From Occallatibacter riparius (lineage in GTDB: Bacteria > Acidobacteriota > Terriglobia > Terriglobales > Acidobacteriaceae), in NCBI RefSeq assembly GCF_025264625.1, contig NZ_CP093313.1, positions 4,464,001 through 4,528,000 on the forward strand: 64,000 nt of DNA. Reading direction: 5' to 3'. Positions 43,998-53,688 of the stretch are shown here, piece after piece. The first letter of the stretch is position 1. Every line of letters begins with the position of its first letter. The position numbers and the translations under genes were made by a program. The notes under the pieces were generated by a model, which saw only the letters and a program-made list of their open reading frames with translations, searched no databases and had not been told where the DNA came from.

Positions 43998-44868
43998 ACT
44001 GGTAATCGAAACTGAAAAGACAACCGAGGAGGCAGGTGCCACCGGCGGATCGGCTACGACGGGCCGCTACTTTCAGCGCTTCACACGGGCGCAGCGCCGG
44101 CTGCATGCGGTGCTGTTCTCGACATTCCTGGGGCTCGCCGCTACGGGGCTGCCGCTGCGCTTCAGCGAGAGCCTTTGGGCGCGGGGCGCGGCGAAGTTTG
44201 TGGGCGGGTTCGGTGCGATTCTGTTCGTCCACAAAGCCTGCGCGTTGGCGCTGACTGTCGCCTTCCTCATCCACGTGAAGGACATTTTCACGCGCGCGTG
44301 GCACAGGGAGAAGGGAATCTTCTGGGGCGCCACCTCGATGGTTGCGAACTGGAAGGACGTGAAGGACATGGTGGGCCACATGCGGTGGATGATCGGCATG
44401 GGGCCGAGACCGAAGTTTGAGCGCTATGCCTACTGGGAGAAGTTCGACTATTGGGCGGTGTTCTGGGGCATGATGGTGATCGGCTTCAGCGGTTACGCCA
44501 TGTGGTTTGCCCCGTTCTTCGCGCATTTTTTGCCGGGCTGGGCGCTGAATGCGGTGCTGGTGATCCACAGCGAGGAAGGGCTGCTGGCGATTCTGTTCAT
44601 CTTCTCGATTCACTTTGTGAACACGCACCTGCGTCCCGACTCGTTCCCGATGGACATGGTGATCTTCACCGGCGTGGAGAGCGAGGAGGAGTTCGCGCAC
44701 AAGCGTCCGCTCGAATATCAGCGCCTGAAGGCGGAAGGCAAGCTGGAGGCGAAGCTGGGCCAGAAGCCGCAGAGCTGGTTCGTCAACTTCTCGAAGATTG
44801 TGGGCTTCACCGCGATCACGATTGGCGTTGTGCTGCTGATTCTGACGCTAACGGCTTATTTCGGCTGA
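43990..44868 (+). CDS. Di-haem cytochrome b membrane subunit, partner of the 11-haem cytochrome
   Basis: 292 residues from the ATG at 43990, with GGAGGG upstream. Four or five membrane helices carry candidate haem-b His: RRLHAVLF, FVHKACAL, FLIHVKDIF, VIHSEEGLL and FSIHFVNTH. The layout matches cytochrome b561 / formate-dehydrogenase-gamma-like quinol subunits that pass electrons between quinol and a periplasmic cytochrome. The same domain is fused in one polypeptide at 56589-58598. A terminator follows. Confidence 0.85.
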   Translation: MPELVIETEKTTEEAGATGGSATTGRYFQRFTRAQRRLHAVLFSTFLGLAATGLPLRFSESLWARGAAKFVGGFGAILFVHKACALALTVAFLIHVKDIFTRAWHREKGIFWGATSMVANWKDVKDMVGHMRWMIGMGPRPKFERYAYWEKFDYWAVFWGMMVIGFSGYAMWFAPFFAHFLPGWALNAVLVIHSEEGLLAILFIFSIHFVNTHLRPDSFPMDMVIFTGVESEEEFAHKRPLEYQRLKAEGKLEAKLGQKPQSWFVNFSKIVGFTAITIGVVLLILTLTAYFG

Positions 44869-44890
44869 TTCAGGCTCTTGGGTCGGATCG

Positions 44891-44917
44891 GGGTCCGGCA
44901 AAGCGCCGGACCCTTTC
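44891..44917 (+). terminator. Rho-independent terminator after the cytochrome c-b pair
   Basis: GGGTCCGGC / GCCGGACCC nine-bp stem, five-base loop, then TTTCT. Confidence 0.85.
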
Positions 44918-45095
44918 TGCGTCTGGGGCTGATTAGGTGAGGGCTGATGGTTAGGGCCGCTTTATGAGAAACTGGATTGAGCGGGATTTTTCCCTTTGGG
45001 CTGCATTGTTTGCGCCCGATCTTTTGCTTTGAGCCGCCGCGCTGCGCATCTGCGGTGAAGGCAATCAGCTACATCCAGCCAGGATTACATACGCA

Positions 45096-46706
45096 ATGAT
45101 CAGTGTCAGCAATGTAACCATGCGCTACGGCGCAAAGGTGCTCTTCGAGGAAGTCACAGTCAACTTTGTCCAAGGCCGGCGATACGGCCTTACGGGTCCC
45201 AATGGCTCCGGCAAATCGACCTTTATGAAGGTGCTGACCGGGGAGATCGAGGCGCAGAAGGGCGTTGTCGTCCGGCCCCGCAAGATGGGCGTGCTGCGGC
45301 AGGATCAGTTCGCCTTTGACGCCTATCGCGTTATCGATACCGTCATCATGGGCAACAAGCCGCTGTGGGCTGCTCTGGAGGAGCGCGACCGCATCTACGA
45401 GAAGCCCGAGATGACGGATGCAGACGGCATGCGGCTGGGCGAACTCGAAGGCATTATCGGCGACGAGGACGGCTACACGGCCGAGTCCGACGCGGCGGTG
45501 CTGTTGGACGGACTGGACATTCATGAAGACCTGCACGGCCGCAAGATGAGCGAGCTGCAGGGCGGCCAGAAGGTTCGCGTGCTGCTGGCGCAGGCGCTCT
45601 TCGGCAAGCCCGAAGCCCTGATGCTGGATGAGCCCACGAACTATCTCGACTTGGACTCGATCCACTGGCTCCAGGACTTTCTGCAGAACTACAACGGCAC
45701 GCTAATCACCATCTCGCACGATCGGCACTTCCTGAACTCGGTGACCACGCACATCGCCGATATCGACTACGAGACGATCATCACCTATACCGGCGGCTAC
45801 GACGACATGGTGATGCAGAAGACGCAGATCCGGTCGACGCTGGAGTCGCAGAATGCTCAGCGCGAAAAGAAGATCGCGCAATTGAATGAGTTTATCGCGC
45901 GATTTGCGGCCGGTACGCGGTCCAGCCAAGTCACCAGCCGCCGCAAAGAAGTGGAGCGGCTGCAGACCAACGAACTGGCGCGGTCGAATATCCAACGCCC
46001 CTACATCAAGTTCGACCAGGTGCGGCCGAGCGGCAAGCACGTGCTGGAGTTCAAGCACATTACGAAGTTTTACGACGACCACAAGGTGATCGACGGCTTC
46101 AGCGCGAACCTGTTGCGCGGCGATAAGGTCGTGCTCATGGGGCGTAACGGCGCGGGCAAGACCACGATGATCAAGAGCCTGCTGGCGAACTATCCCGGCC
46201 TGAGCGACCCCGAGTTCACGCTCGACAATGGAACGGTGTTCTGGGGACACGAGGCGCAGGTAGGCTATTTCCCACAGGATGTGGCCAACATGATCGAGGC
46301 CGATAAAGAGCCCAACCTGACGGTCGCCGATTGGCTGCACCGCTGGGATCCGCAGGCGCATGTTGAGGACATTCGTGGCATTCTCGGCCAGATGCTCTTC
46401 CGCGGCGAGGAGGGCGGCAAGCCGCTCAAGGCGCTCTCGGGCGGCGAGCAGGCGCGGTTGCTGTTCTGCAAGCTCATGCTCACGAAGCCGAACATCCTTG
46501 TGTTCGACGAGCCGACCAACCACCTCGATCTCGAATCGATTAACGCGCTCAACATTGCGCTGCAGCGCTATGAGGGAACGGTGCTGCTGGTAACGCACGA
46601 TCACGACCTGATCGATGAGGTGGGCACGCGGTTGTGGATCTTTGAGAACGGGCAGATCGAGGATTTCCAGGGGCCGTATGCGGAGTGGAAGGGCAAGCAC
46701 AACTAG
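45096..46706 (+). CDS. ABC-F family ATPase (YbiT-like)
   Basis: 536 residues, two ABC cassettes with no membrane segment. First cassette: Walker A GPNGSGKST, signature LQGGQ, Walker B LMLDEPTN. Second: GRNGAGKTT, LSGGEQ, LVFDEPTN. The linker between them (IRSTLESQNAQREKKIAQLNEF) is the P-site tRNA interaction motif of ABC-F proteins, which act on the ribosome. The overall pattern, including a 47-ish residue arm in the first cassette, is closest to YbiT. Single-gene unit ending in a strong terminator. No clear Shine-Dalgarno. Confidence 0.92.
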   Translation: MISVSNVTMRYGAKVLFEEVTVNFVQGRRYGLTGPNGSGKSTFMKVLTGEIEAQKGVVVRPRKMGVLRQDQFAFDAYRVIDTVIMGNKPLWAALEERDRIYEKPEMTDADGMRLGELEGIIGDEDGYTAESDAAVLLDGLDIHEDLHGRKMSELQGGQKVRVLLAQALFGKPEALMLDEPTNYLDLDSIHWLQDFLQNYNGTLITISHDRHFLNSVTTHIADIDYETIITYTGGYDDMVMQKTQIRSTLESQNAQREKKIAQLNEFIARFAAGTRSSQVTSRRKEVERLQTNELARSNIQRPYIKFDQVRPSGKHVLEFKHITKFYDDHKVIDGFSANLLRGDKVVLMGRNGAGKTTMIKSLLANYPGLSDPEFTLDNGTVFWGHEAQVGYFPQDVANMIEADKEPNLTVADWLHRWDPQAHVEDIRGILGQMLFRGEEGGKPLKALSGGEQARLLFCKLMLTKPNILVFDEPTNHLDLESINALNIALQRYEGTVLLVTHDHDLIDEVGTRLWIFENGQIEDFQGPYAEWKGKHN

Positions 46707-46753
46707 AGCGCGGCTGGCGGAGCTAGCGGATACTAGCAAGCGACGTGAACATG

Positions 46754-46798
46754 CGGGCGGGCTGAGCACTCAGGTGGTGAAGCCCGCCCGAATTTTTT
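46754..46798 (+). terminator. Rho-independent terminator after the ABC-F gene
   Basis: CGGGCGGGCT / AGCCCGCCCG ten-bp stem with a 17-base loop, then AATTTTTT. Confidence 0.9.
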
Positions 46799-46827
46799 CC
46801 GGCTGAGTCCTTCTATCCGTGGGCTAG

Positions 46828-47325
46828 TTACTTCATAGCGCCTTTCGCATTCCGCGGGTCGTCGGCGGGGTTCACATATTTGAACTCCACTGGACCTTGC
46901 CCGAACAGAATGATCGTCGTCTCCTGATCGGTGGTGAAGGCGTAGTGATTCATGTTCGCGGGCATGAGCGCGTATCCGCCGACGGGCATGGTCTTGTTCT
47001 GGGCGGAGTCCTTCATAAGCTTGTCTCCCATGCCGAAGGTCAGCGCGCCGGAGACGATCACGACATTTTCGTCAGTGGGATGCGAGTGCGCGGCGATGGC
47101 GTAATTGGCTGGGAACTTCAGGCGGATGGAGTACGGGCCGGACGCCATAGGATTGCCCGAGAGTACGGCTATTTGCGCTCCTGGGGGAATCAGGGGCGGG
47201 GCGGGACCCCAACTGACCATATCGGGGTTGTCGAGGACGTGCTTCTGCGATTGCGAGTGAAGAACGAACAGCGATCCGGCGCAGAGGACCGCGGATGCCG
47301 TTAGGACGCGCGTAATCCCTTTCAT
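46828..47325 (-). CDS. Exported cupin-domain protein
   Basis: 165 residues from the ATG at 47325, with AGGAGG five bases upstream; the frame extends to 47514 but that part is not protein-like. Signal peptide about 1-23. The cupin core has the first motif FPANYAIAAHSHPTDENVVIVSG (His-x-His...Glu metal ligands) and a second motif PVGGYALMPANMNHYAF with the last His. Probably a metal-bound oxygenase or sugar-binding cupin in the periplasm; reaction unknown. Confidence 0.85.
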   Translation of the reverse strand: MKGITRVLTASAVLCAGSLFVLHSQSQKHVLDNPDMVSWGPAPPLIPPGAQIAVLSGNPMASGPYSIRLKFPANYAIAAHSHPTDENVVIVSGALTFGMGDKLMKDSAQNKTMPVGGYALMPANMNHYAFTTDQETTIILFGQGPVEFKYVNPADDPRNAKGAMK

Positions 47326-47516
47326 GAGACCTCCTGGGGACCGAGTTAACTGCGCGAGGAATATACTGCTCGCGCGTCCCGCAGGCAAGGAGATAGTTGT
47401 TGCAGCGGACCCGCCCCCGGATATGCGGCGAGTTGCCCTCCGCTGCTGCCGATAGGCTTTCTGCTTGGGATTGGCGTGACTCGTAGATATACTGGCTGCG
47501 ACTTCCCGAGGCATCC

Positions 47517-48248
47517 ATGGCGACTACGACTTCCTCTCCTGCCGACCAGGCGCTTGCTGGCATTGTCAGCGGGCCCGAGCCTAACACCATTGCCGATGTG
47601 ATCGCGCTGATGCAGGCCATCGATGCGGCTCTGGGCAATGATGACGGGCTGAAGTGGTTCAACAAGCTCTACCTGATGGTGACCGAGCAAGTGGACCTGA
47701 ATCCGCCGGGTGGCGCGTGGCAGAGCCCGCGCTGGCTGGTGGCACTGGATGTGGTATTCGCGCGGTACTACTTCGACGCGATTCGCGGGTACCTGGCGGG
47801 GACCGGCACTGCGTCATCGTGGAGCGCGGTGTTCGAGGTGCGGTTCAAGGCGGGTGTCGACCGCATCCAGTTCGCCCTGGCGGGGATGAATGCGCACATC
47901 AACCACGATCTTGCACAAGCACTGACGGACACTGATGCGGCGCTGAATGTGATGCCCGCGCTGAATGGGCCGGAGCACGCCGACTACGAGTCGGTGAACG
48001 GGCTGCTGAACAACCTGATGCCGGCGACGCTTGAGATGCTGGCTTCGGATGTGTTGGGAGTTATTGCGCAGGATACGGGCAAAGTGGGCCAGCTTCTCGC
48101 GTTCTGGAACATCTGCAAGGCGCGCGATCTGGCGTGGGATTTCGCCGGTCATCTGCGGAGTCTGCCGGCGTTCGCGCGGCCATTCGCGATGGATGCGCAG
48201 GATGCGGTGACGGGCGCGCTGGGGCGGGCGATTTTGACGGTGGTTTAA
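47517..48248 (+). CDS. DUF5995 family protein
   Basis: 243 residues, soluble, mostly helical. The family signature MNAHINHDLAQAL lies near residue 125, and the frame around it (FKAGVDRIQFALAG, HADYESVNGLLN) fits DUF5995. The conserved His/Asp set suggests a metal centre, but no function is known. Divergent from the cupin gene, with 191 bases between starts. Confidence 0.8.
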   Translation: MATTTSSPADQALAGIVSGPEPNTIADVIALMQAIDAALGNDDGLKWFNKLYLMVTEQVDLNPPGGAWQSPRWLVALDVVFARYYFDAIRGYLAGTGTASSWSAVFEVRFKAGVDRIQFALAGMNAHINHDLAQALTDTDAALNVMPALNGPEHADYESVNGLLNNLMPATLEMLASDVLGVIAQDTGKVGQLLAFWNICKARDLAWDFAGHLRSLPAFARPFAMDAQDAVTGALGRAILTVV

Positions 48249-48303
48249 AGAGACGTCAACGCTTTCCGATTGACAGCGGAATTGTGGCACTTTGTAATAG
48301 ACG

Positions 48304-48373
48304 TGGTGGTGATGGAGTTCACCCTTAACCGCTGTCCTCTCTAGGTGGCTGGACAGATGATGACTCCTGACAG
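48304..48373 (+). promoter_or_regulatory. Fluoride riboswitch (crcB motif)
   Basis: GGTGATGGAGTTCACC (48308-48323), then AACCGC, a TGTCC/GGACA stem and the conserved GATGATGACTCCTGACAG. These are the parts of the crcB aptamer in the right order, 150 bases ahead of crcB on the same strand. A GAAGTC/GACTTC hairpin at about 48422-48448 may be part of the expression platform. The rest of the 273-base gap holds nothing else. Confidence 0.9.
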
Positions 48374-48521
48374 GGATGCTGCTGCGGCAGGGAAGCCTGC
48401 GGCGGCAGAACAGCCTGTTCCGAAGTCACGTCCCGGCTGCGACTTCCCTGAAAACTTGATCCGCAACGCTGCGGCTCGATCTGTGCCTGTGTGCGGAGCG
48501 GCCTGTTGAAAGGAGACAGCC

Positions 48522-48896
48522 TTGCAGAAGTATCTGCTGATTGCCGTGGGAGGAGCGCTGGGGTCAGTGGCGCGTTATTGGGTGGGAGCGAACGTCGGCA
48601 GCCGCATGGGCATTCGCTTTCCGTATGGAACCCTGATTGTGAATCTGACGGCTTGCCTGGTAATCGGATTCACCCTGACGTGGCTAGGGGAGCGGGTGGA
48701 ATTCAGCGCGGCGTGGCGGTTCTTTATTCCTATCGGCTTCATTGGGGCATACTCGACCTTCTCGACGTATGAGTGGGAGACGCTGGAGACACTGCGCTCG
48801 GGCGCGTTTCTGCTGGCGGGTCTCTATGCCGTGGGCAGCCTGGTGCTTGGCCTCGGGGCGACGTGGTGCGGCGCGGCACTGGCGGAGTGGCTGTAG
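48522..48896 (+). CDS. crcB: Fluoride channel CrcB/Fluc
   Basis: 124 residues with four membrane helices. Starts at TTG (48522) with AAAGGAG six bases upstream. Family residues: GGALGSVARYWVG, GTLIVNLTACLVIG with the channel Asn, and GFIGAYSTFSTYEWE with the Phe-box and Ser/Thr track. It exports F- from the cytoplasm as a dual-topology dimer; a single gene is enough. The upstream fluoride riboswitch fits this job exactly. Confidence 0.95.
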   Translation: MQKYLLIAVGGALGSVARYWVGANVGSRMGIRFPYGTLIVNLTACLVIGFTLTWLGERVEFSAAWRFFIPIGFIGAYSTFSTYEWETLETLRSGAFLLAGLYAVGSLVLGLGATWCGAALAEWL

Positions 48897-48920
48897 AGCA
48901 GCGGGCCGCGATCGCCGATG

Positions 48921-51563
48921 CTATCGCGCGTGCCTTGAGCTGGGCCGCGTGATGCCTGAATTGGCTCCGTAGCCGAAGACAATTCCGCGGCCGCCCTGTC
49001 CGACGTAGACCAGGTCCCTGGTGCGCATGTCCCCCTCGAGCGAGTTGATTTCACCGAACTGCATCCGAGGGGGGTCGCTGATACGGGTCCAGGTCGCGCC
49101 AGTGTCCTCCGATTTGTAGATCGCGTCGGCAGTGTCGCCGGGAGCGCGGCCGTGGACATAAATGAAGGGAGTGCTCGCGTCGTTCCCTTTGCCGAAAGCG
49201 ACGAAGTCGGCGTACTCGAGCGTGGTCACAGGGACGAAGGTCTTGCCGCCGTCGGATGAATGGATGAGTTGATACATCCAAGGCTGGTTGGAGTTCGGCG
49301 CGAACGCCATCCAAACGTCGCCTGCCTTCGCGGGGTTAGGCACAATGCTCGCCTGAATGACCCAGTGCGGGTCCTGTGGCCAGGCGACGGTGCGGTTGGT
49401 CCATGTTGCGCCGTTGTCGGAGCTTACGTAGAAGTCGCCGTTGTTGAAGTAGTAGTAGGTGCCGGGAGCGACCTGGTCGGCGGTCAGCACGTCGCCGTTC
49501 CACCAGGGATTGGAAAGCTGCCAGGATGCGGGCAGCGGGGCGCCGTTCGATTTTGCGGGGTTCCAGACGACGCCACCGTCGAGCGTGTAGACCGGGCTTG
49601 CGTTGTAGGGCGCCCAGACCATCTTCTTCGGATCGTCGGCTGCCATGGCGATCTTGCCCGCGGTGCCTGGAGCGGTGTTGGGAATGTGCTTCCAGGTCAG
49701 GCCATTGTCTGCCGTGATGCCGGACATCGGCCTGGCAACGTCGGTCTCGTCCCAGCCGACGAAGACGGCGTTGTGGGTCTGCGAGGCACAGTAGGCAATG
49801 CCGGTGCCCTGCGCCACATAAGCGAAGGAGTCGATGGTTGCGGCCGGAACTATGTCACGGCTGGCGTGGCGAAATCCAACCATGTCGGCGACCACGCTCA
49901 GCAGGTCTGCGCCGGGGGTGTTCGTTCCGGGCACGGTGACGACGGGCGGGACGATCACCTTCTGAACGACCAGCTCTTCGAGGTTGTTCATCTGCCAGGT
50001 CCACTGGGTCGAGGCGGCGGTGATGTCTTCGGTCTCGAGTACGCCGTAGCCGTTGGTCTGCCACACGCGCTTGCTGTTTGCGGGATCGATGACGAGGGCC
50101 GCATTGCCCCACATTCCTGGGCCGGCGGGGTAGTACTGCGGTGTGTAGACATCCGGCGTAGCGCTCGGGATTGCGGACCAGGTGGCGCCCTGGTCGCTGG
50201 AGCGGTAGATTTTGCGATTGGAGTTTGCGGCGGCAAGTACGGTTCGCGGATTGGCAGGATCGACAGTGACGCCGGCAAAGGCGGCGTTTGCACCGGGCGG
50301 CGTAATGTCCTGCCACTTTCCGCCGCTATAACGCCCAACGCCTCCGCTGGTGGCGCCTTCGTCGCCGCCGAAGGCGACGAACAGGGCGCCGTCCGATGCG
50401 ATGGCGGCACGTTCTGGATTTACTGTTGAGGCGATCTGAGTCCAGGTGGAACCGGCGTCGGTGCTGGCATAAACGCCGCTTCCGTAGACGCCCGCATAGA
50501 GATTCAGCGTTTCTCCAGAGGAATTGGTGCCGCCTGACTTGTCGAAGAGAACGAAGGTGACGCCTGGCGAGATTGAGGGCGAAGGCAGCGAGGAGGAGAC
50601 CGGTTGCCAATCGAACTGGTCGCCGGTGGTGCGGACGCCGCGCCACAGACCATTCTGGCGGCTTGCGAAATAGACGACGCCTGGGTCGCTGGGATCGACG
50701 ACTAGGCGCTCACCTGTTGTACCGCGATAGCTGTCGTTTGCGCCGATGTAGAGGCTCTTTGCTCCGAGCCCGGTGTTTGCCCACGTGGCGCCGCGGTCGT
50801 GGGAGACGAGCACTTCGGCGGGCGTCTGTACATTGGAGCCGCTGAGGGTGCGGCCGTGTGCGGCGGCGATGTAGACCGTGTTGGTGTCGGTGGCGTCGAC
50901 GGCGATGCTCTCGACGCCATAAATTTCGGACTCGAGGCGGCCGTAGCGGTCGAGGAGGGGAATCCACTGCTGGCGCGTGCGGTCAAAGCGGTACGCGCCG
51001 CCGACGTCGGTGCGGATGTAGATGTCGTAAGGCGCAAGCGGATGGATGACGAGGCCGGTGACGTAGCCCATCCCCTGAATGTTGACGCTGGCCCAGTTGA
51101 AGCCGTTTTCTCCGGGAGTGGTGCGCGGCGTCGCGACGTGAAAGGCCTGCGTGGCGGAGAGCGAGCCCACGGTTGCGGTTACGGTGAAATCGCCCGCTGA
51201 GGTCGCGCCGAGCAGGCCGCCGGATGAGACGGTGGCGGGAGCGCCCGAGCTGACGGTCCAAACGGCTGTCGACGTTACGTCGTGAGAGGAACCGTCGGTG
51301 TATTTGCTGGTGGCGGTGAGTTGCAGGGTGTCTCCGATGAGCAGGGAAGTTCCGGGCGCGGAGACGGCGAGGCTCTGGGGTGTTGGAGTTGGCGTGGGCG
51401 GTGGAGTCGGCGGTGGGGTGGATCCGGAGCTTGATGCTCCACCGCTGCAGGAAACCTGCGCGGCACAGATTGCGAAGGACGCAAGGAGGGTTGCGGTGGG
51501 CGTGAGCGAAGAGCGGCGTCTTGAACGAGAAGGCAGATGAGGGCGCAAAGACCGCAGCGACAC
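48921..51563 (-). CDS. Secreted GH74-like beta-propeller glycoside hydrolase with Ig-like domain
   Basis: 880 residues. Signal with possible lipobox (AAQVSCSGG), a Pro/Thr linker, a bacterial Ig-like domain (SLAVSAPGTSLLIGDTLQLTATSKYTDG), then a two-propeller body. GH74 blocks: FNWASVNIQGMGYVTGLVIHPL, DIYIRTDVGGAYRFD, and many Asp-boxes such as SSDQGATWSA, STDAGSTWTQ, SSDNGATWTN and SEDTGATWTR. GH74 enzymes cleave xyloglucan. The propeller Asp in IRTDVGGAYR is the usual catalytic position. Inserted on the opposite strand between crcB and DUF190. Confidence 0.88.
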   Translation of the reverse strand: MSLRSLRPHLPSRSRRRSSLTPTATLLASFAICAAQVSCSGGASSSGSTPPPTPPPTPTPTPQSLAVSAPGTSLLIGDTLQLTATSKYTDGSSHDVTSTAVWTVSSGAPATVSSGGLLGATSAGDFTVTATVGSLSATQAFHVATPRTTPGENGFNWASVNIQGMGYVTGLVIHPLAPYDIYIRTDVGGAYRFDRTRQQWIPLLDRYGRLESEIYGVESIAVDATDTNTVYIAAAHGRTLSGSNVQTPAEVLVSHDRGATWANTGLGAKSLYIGANDSYRGTTGERLVVDPSDPGVVYFASRQNGLWRGVRTTGDQFDWQPVSSSLPSPSISPGVTFVLFDKSGGTNSSGETLNLYAGVYGSGVYASTDAGSTWTQIASTVNPERAAIASDGALFVAFGGDEGATSGGVGRYSGGKWQDITPPGANAAFAGVTVDPANPRTVLAAANSNRKIYRSSDQGATWSAIPSATPDVYTPQYYPAGPGMWGNAALVIDPANSKRVWQTNGYGVLETEDITAASTQWTWQMNNLEELVVQKVIVPPVVTVPGTNTPGADLLSVVADMVGFRHASRDIVPAATIDSFAYVAQGTGIAYCASQTHNAVFVGWDETDVARPMSGITADNGLTWKHIPNTAPGTAGKIAMAADDPKKMVWAPYNASPVYTLDGGVVWNPAKSNGAPLPASWQLSNPWWNGDVLTADQVAPGTYYYFNNGDFYVSSDNGATWTNRTVAWPQDPHWVIQASIVPNPAKAGDVWMAFAPNSNQPWMYQLIHSSDGGKTFVPVTTLEYADFVAFGKGNDASTPFIYVHGRAPGDTADAIYKSEDTGATWTRISDPPRMQFGEINSLEGDMRTRDLVYVGQGGRGIVFGYGANSGITRPSSRHAR

Positions 51564-51823
51564 GAGGGCTCCCAGGTTGAACCGGAATAACGAGCGGATT
51601 ATAGTCCGGCGTTACGGCAGTGCCTGTGTTGCCCGATACGATCTCGTCATCCGGGAATGGGAGGGCTCCGGTTTGCATCCAAAAAGGTTGGGGGAGCACT
51701 TGCATCGAGTGCGAAACGGGTGTCTAATCCGTCGTTGCCCCTGTGAGCGGGTGGCGGCAGCGGCTGCCAACGCTCGAGCTCGCCGCCCCTGATTACGAGG
51801 TGTGGCTGAAGAATGGAGCAGCC

Positions 51824-52156
51824 ATGCTGACGACCGGAAAAGCCTTGAAGGTTACGGTGTATCTGAGCGACGGGGCAAAACACAAAGGCGTCCCGGTCTA
51901 TACGGGGGTTCTGGACTTCCTGTTCAAGCACGAGATTGCGGGAGCGACGGTGTGCAAGGGGGTGGCCGGATTCGGGGCGGGACACCGGATTCATGCGGCG
52001 CACATCCTGGAGCTTTCGGATCATCTGCCGATCCGGATCGAGTTCATCGATACGGCCGAGCGGGTGGAGAAGATCATGCCAGAGCTGCAGCAGCGATGCG
52101 GGTGCGGGTTGATCGAGGTGCAGGAGACGAATGTGATCGTCCCGCTGCGTACTTAG
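51824..52156 (+). CDS. DUF190 family protein, crcB-associated
   Basis: 110 residues from the ATG at 51824 with GGAG upstream; the frame is open from 51743. DUF190 features: LKVTVYLSDGAKHKGVPVY, VLDFLFKHEIAGATVCKGVAGFGAGHRIH and PIRIEFIDTAERVEKIMPEL, a small PII-like ferredoxin fold. DUF190 genes are often next to crcB and probably take part in fluoride resistance. Here the two are in the same orientation but separated by the GH74 gene. The 260 bases upstream hold no second fluoride aptamer that I can see. Confidence 0.85.
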   Translation: MLTTGKALKVTVYLSDGAKHKGVPVYTGVLDFLFKHEIAGATVCKGVAGFGAGHRIHAAHILELSDHLPIRIEFIDTAERVEKIMPELQQRCGCGLIEVQETNVIVPLRT

Positions 52157-52173
52157 CGGGACGAATCAGTGCG

Positions 52174-53688
52174 CTACTCTGGACCCTGTTTCTCCGAGGT
52201 GAACGGGGAGGCGGGCAGACCGTCGGAGTTGTAGAGGTTGCACTGGGGGTTGCTGGCCCAGCCGTAGCGAATGCTGACGGGGGTGGGGACGTCGGGGCTG
52301 GAGGCGACGATGGTTTCGCCGTCGATGGTGGCCTTGGCCTGGAAGTATTTGCCGTCGGGACCGGCGATCTCGACGCTGGTGACCTCTGCGCCACCTTTCG
52401 CTGTGAGTCCTTTGGCGTGATCGAACCAGGCGCGGATGGAGCTGCCCTCGGGGGTGGCCTGGCGGAACATGGGGCCGGAGTACTCGAGTTCGCGCTCGCC
52501 GTAGTTGAGGGCGCGGGCCGCGATGGCCAGGCGATGGCCGACGGTTGCCTTGTCGGTGGGATGGATATCGTTGGGATTGCCTACGTCGATGGCCACGGCC
52601 ATGGCGGTGTTGCGCTCGCCGAGGGTGCGTCGCTGCTGGTCGCGCACATCGGCCCAGTTGGAGTCGGGGCCGGTGATCCAGTTGGCGAGCTGCACGTAAT
52701 AGAAGGGGAATGGGCCGATGCCCCACTGGCGACGCCAGTCTTCGATCATGTCGCGCATGACGCGGTCGTAGGTGGGGAAGCGGTCGCTGCCGGCATTGGC
52801 TTCGCCCTGGTACCAGATGGCTCCTCGGATGGGGAAGGGGGTGAGCGGGGCGATCATGGCATTCCAGAGGTAGCCGAGGCCGAAGCTCTCCGGGGCGGGA
52901 TGCCAGGGGAACTGCGGCTCGGGCTTTCCGGCGGCCTTGGCTTCGTCGCGCTGGCGCTGCTCGTCTTTGACATGGAGGGCGGTGTCGTTGGCGTCGTCGA
53001 TCATTTTGCCGCGGAGGGTGATGAGCGAGCTGAGCTGCGCGTCCTGGCCGAGAGCGGTGAGGCGGGTCCATGCCTCAGCGGGGGTGCCTCCCCAGCTTGA
53101 GTCGATGACGCCGACCGGCACGTGCTCGCGCTGTTCGATCTCACGGGCGAAGTACCAGGCCACGGCGGAGAACTGCTTTGCGCTCACGGGGCTGGAGGCG
53201 GCCCAGCCGGTGGTAGGGATGTCCTCCTGGGGGTAGTCGGATGCCTTGTCATCGACGATGAGCAGGCGGATCTTCGGGTTATCGGCCTTGGGGAGATCAG
53301 TGGCGGCGGTGCTGGCGTGGTCCAGGGCGAACTGCATGTTGGACTGGCCGGAGGCAATCCAGACGTCGCCTACGAGGATGTCACGAAGGGTGATCGCCGG
53401 CGACTTTACCTGTGAGAGCCCGTTAGCGACCACTGTCATCTCGAAGGGGCCGCCGGCCGCTCCCGGCTTTAGGTACAGGCTCCAGCGGCCGATATTGGTG
53501 GAAGTGGTGGATTTCGCTTCGCCGCGGAAGCTGACGGTGACCTGCTCGCCCGGCTGGGCCATGCCCCAGACGTGCACGGGCAGGTCGCGCTGAACCACCA
53601 TGTGATCGGAAAGGACTTTGGGCAGAATGACCTGAGCGGAAGCTGATAAGGGAAGCAGGGCGAGAAGGGCGAGCAAACGCAGTTTCAA
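52174..53688 (-). CDS. Secreted sialate O-acetylesterase-like SGNH hydrolase
   Basis: 504 residues from a TTG at 53688, with GAGG eight bases upstream and a normal signal peptide (LRLLALLALLPLSASAQ); the longer frame to 53904 lies in the promoter region. Block I is WIASGQSNMQFAL with the catalytic Ser; block V is NDIHPTDKATVG with the Asp-x-x-His type pair. FRGEAKSTTS and AIWYQGEANAG, a loop common in this family, are also present. It removes acetyl groups from sialic or other sugars in the periplasm. Substrate is not certain. Confidence 0.88.
   Translation of the reverse strand: MKLRLLALLALLPLSASAQVILPKVLSDHMVVQRDLPVHVWGMAQPGEQVTVSFRGEAKSTTSTNIGRWSLYLKPGAAGGPFEMTVVANGLSQVKSPAITLRDILVGDVWIASGQSNMQFALDHASTAATDLPKADNPKIRLLIVDDKASDYPQEDIPTTGWAASSPVSAKQFSAVAWYFAREIEQREHVPVGVIDSSWGGTPAEAWTRLTALGQDAQLSSLITLRGKMIDDANDTALHVKDEQRQRDEAKAAGKPEPQFPWHPAPESFGLGYLWNAMIAPLTPFPIRGAIWYQGEANAGSDRFPTYDRVMRDMIEDWRRQWGIGPFPFYYVQLANWITGPDSNWADVRDQQRRTLGERNTAMAVAIDVGNPNDIHPTDKATVGHRLAIAARALNYGERELEYSGPMFRQATPEGSSIRAWFDHAKGLTAKGGAEVTSVEIAGPDGKYFQAKATIDGETIVASSPDVPTPVSIRYGWASNPQCNLYNSDGLPASPFTSEKQGPE

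Noticed and set aside
51802..53100. 432-residue plus-strand frame over DUF190 and the sialate esterase
   Set aside because: Gly/Ala-rich shadow translation of the opposite strand of a clear SGNH hydrolase.
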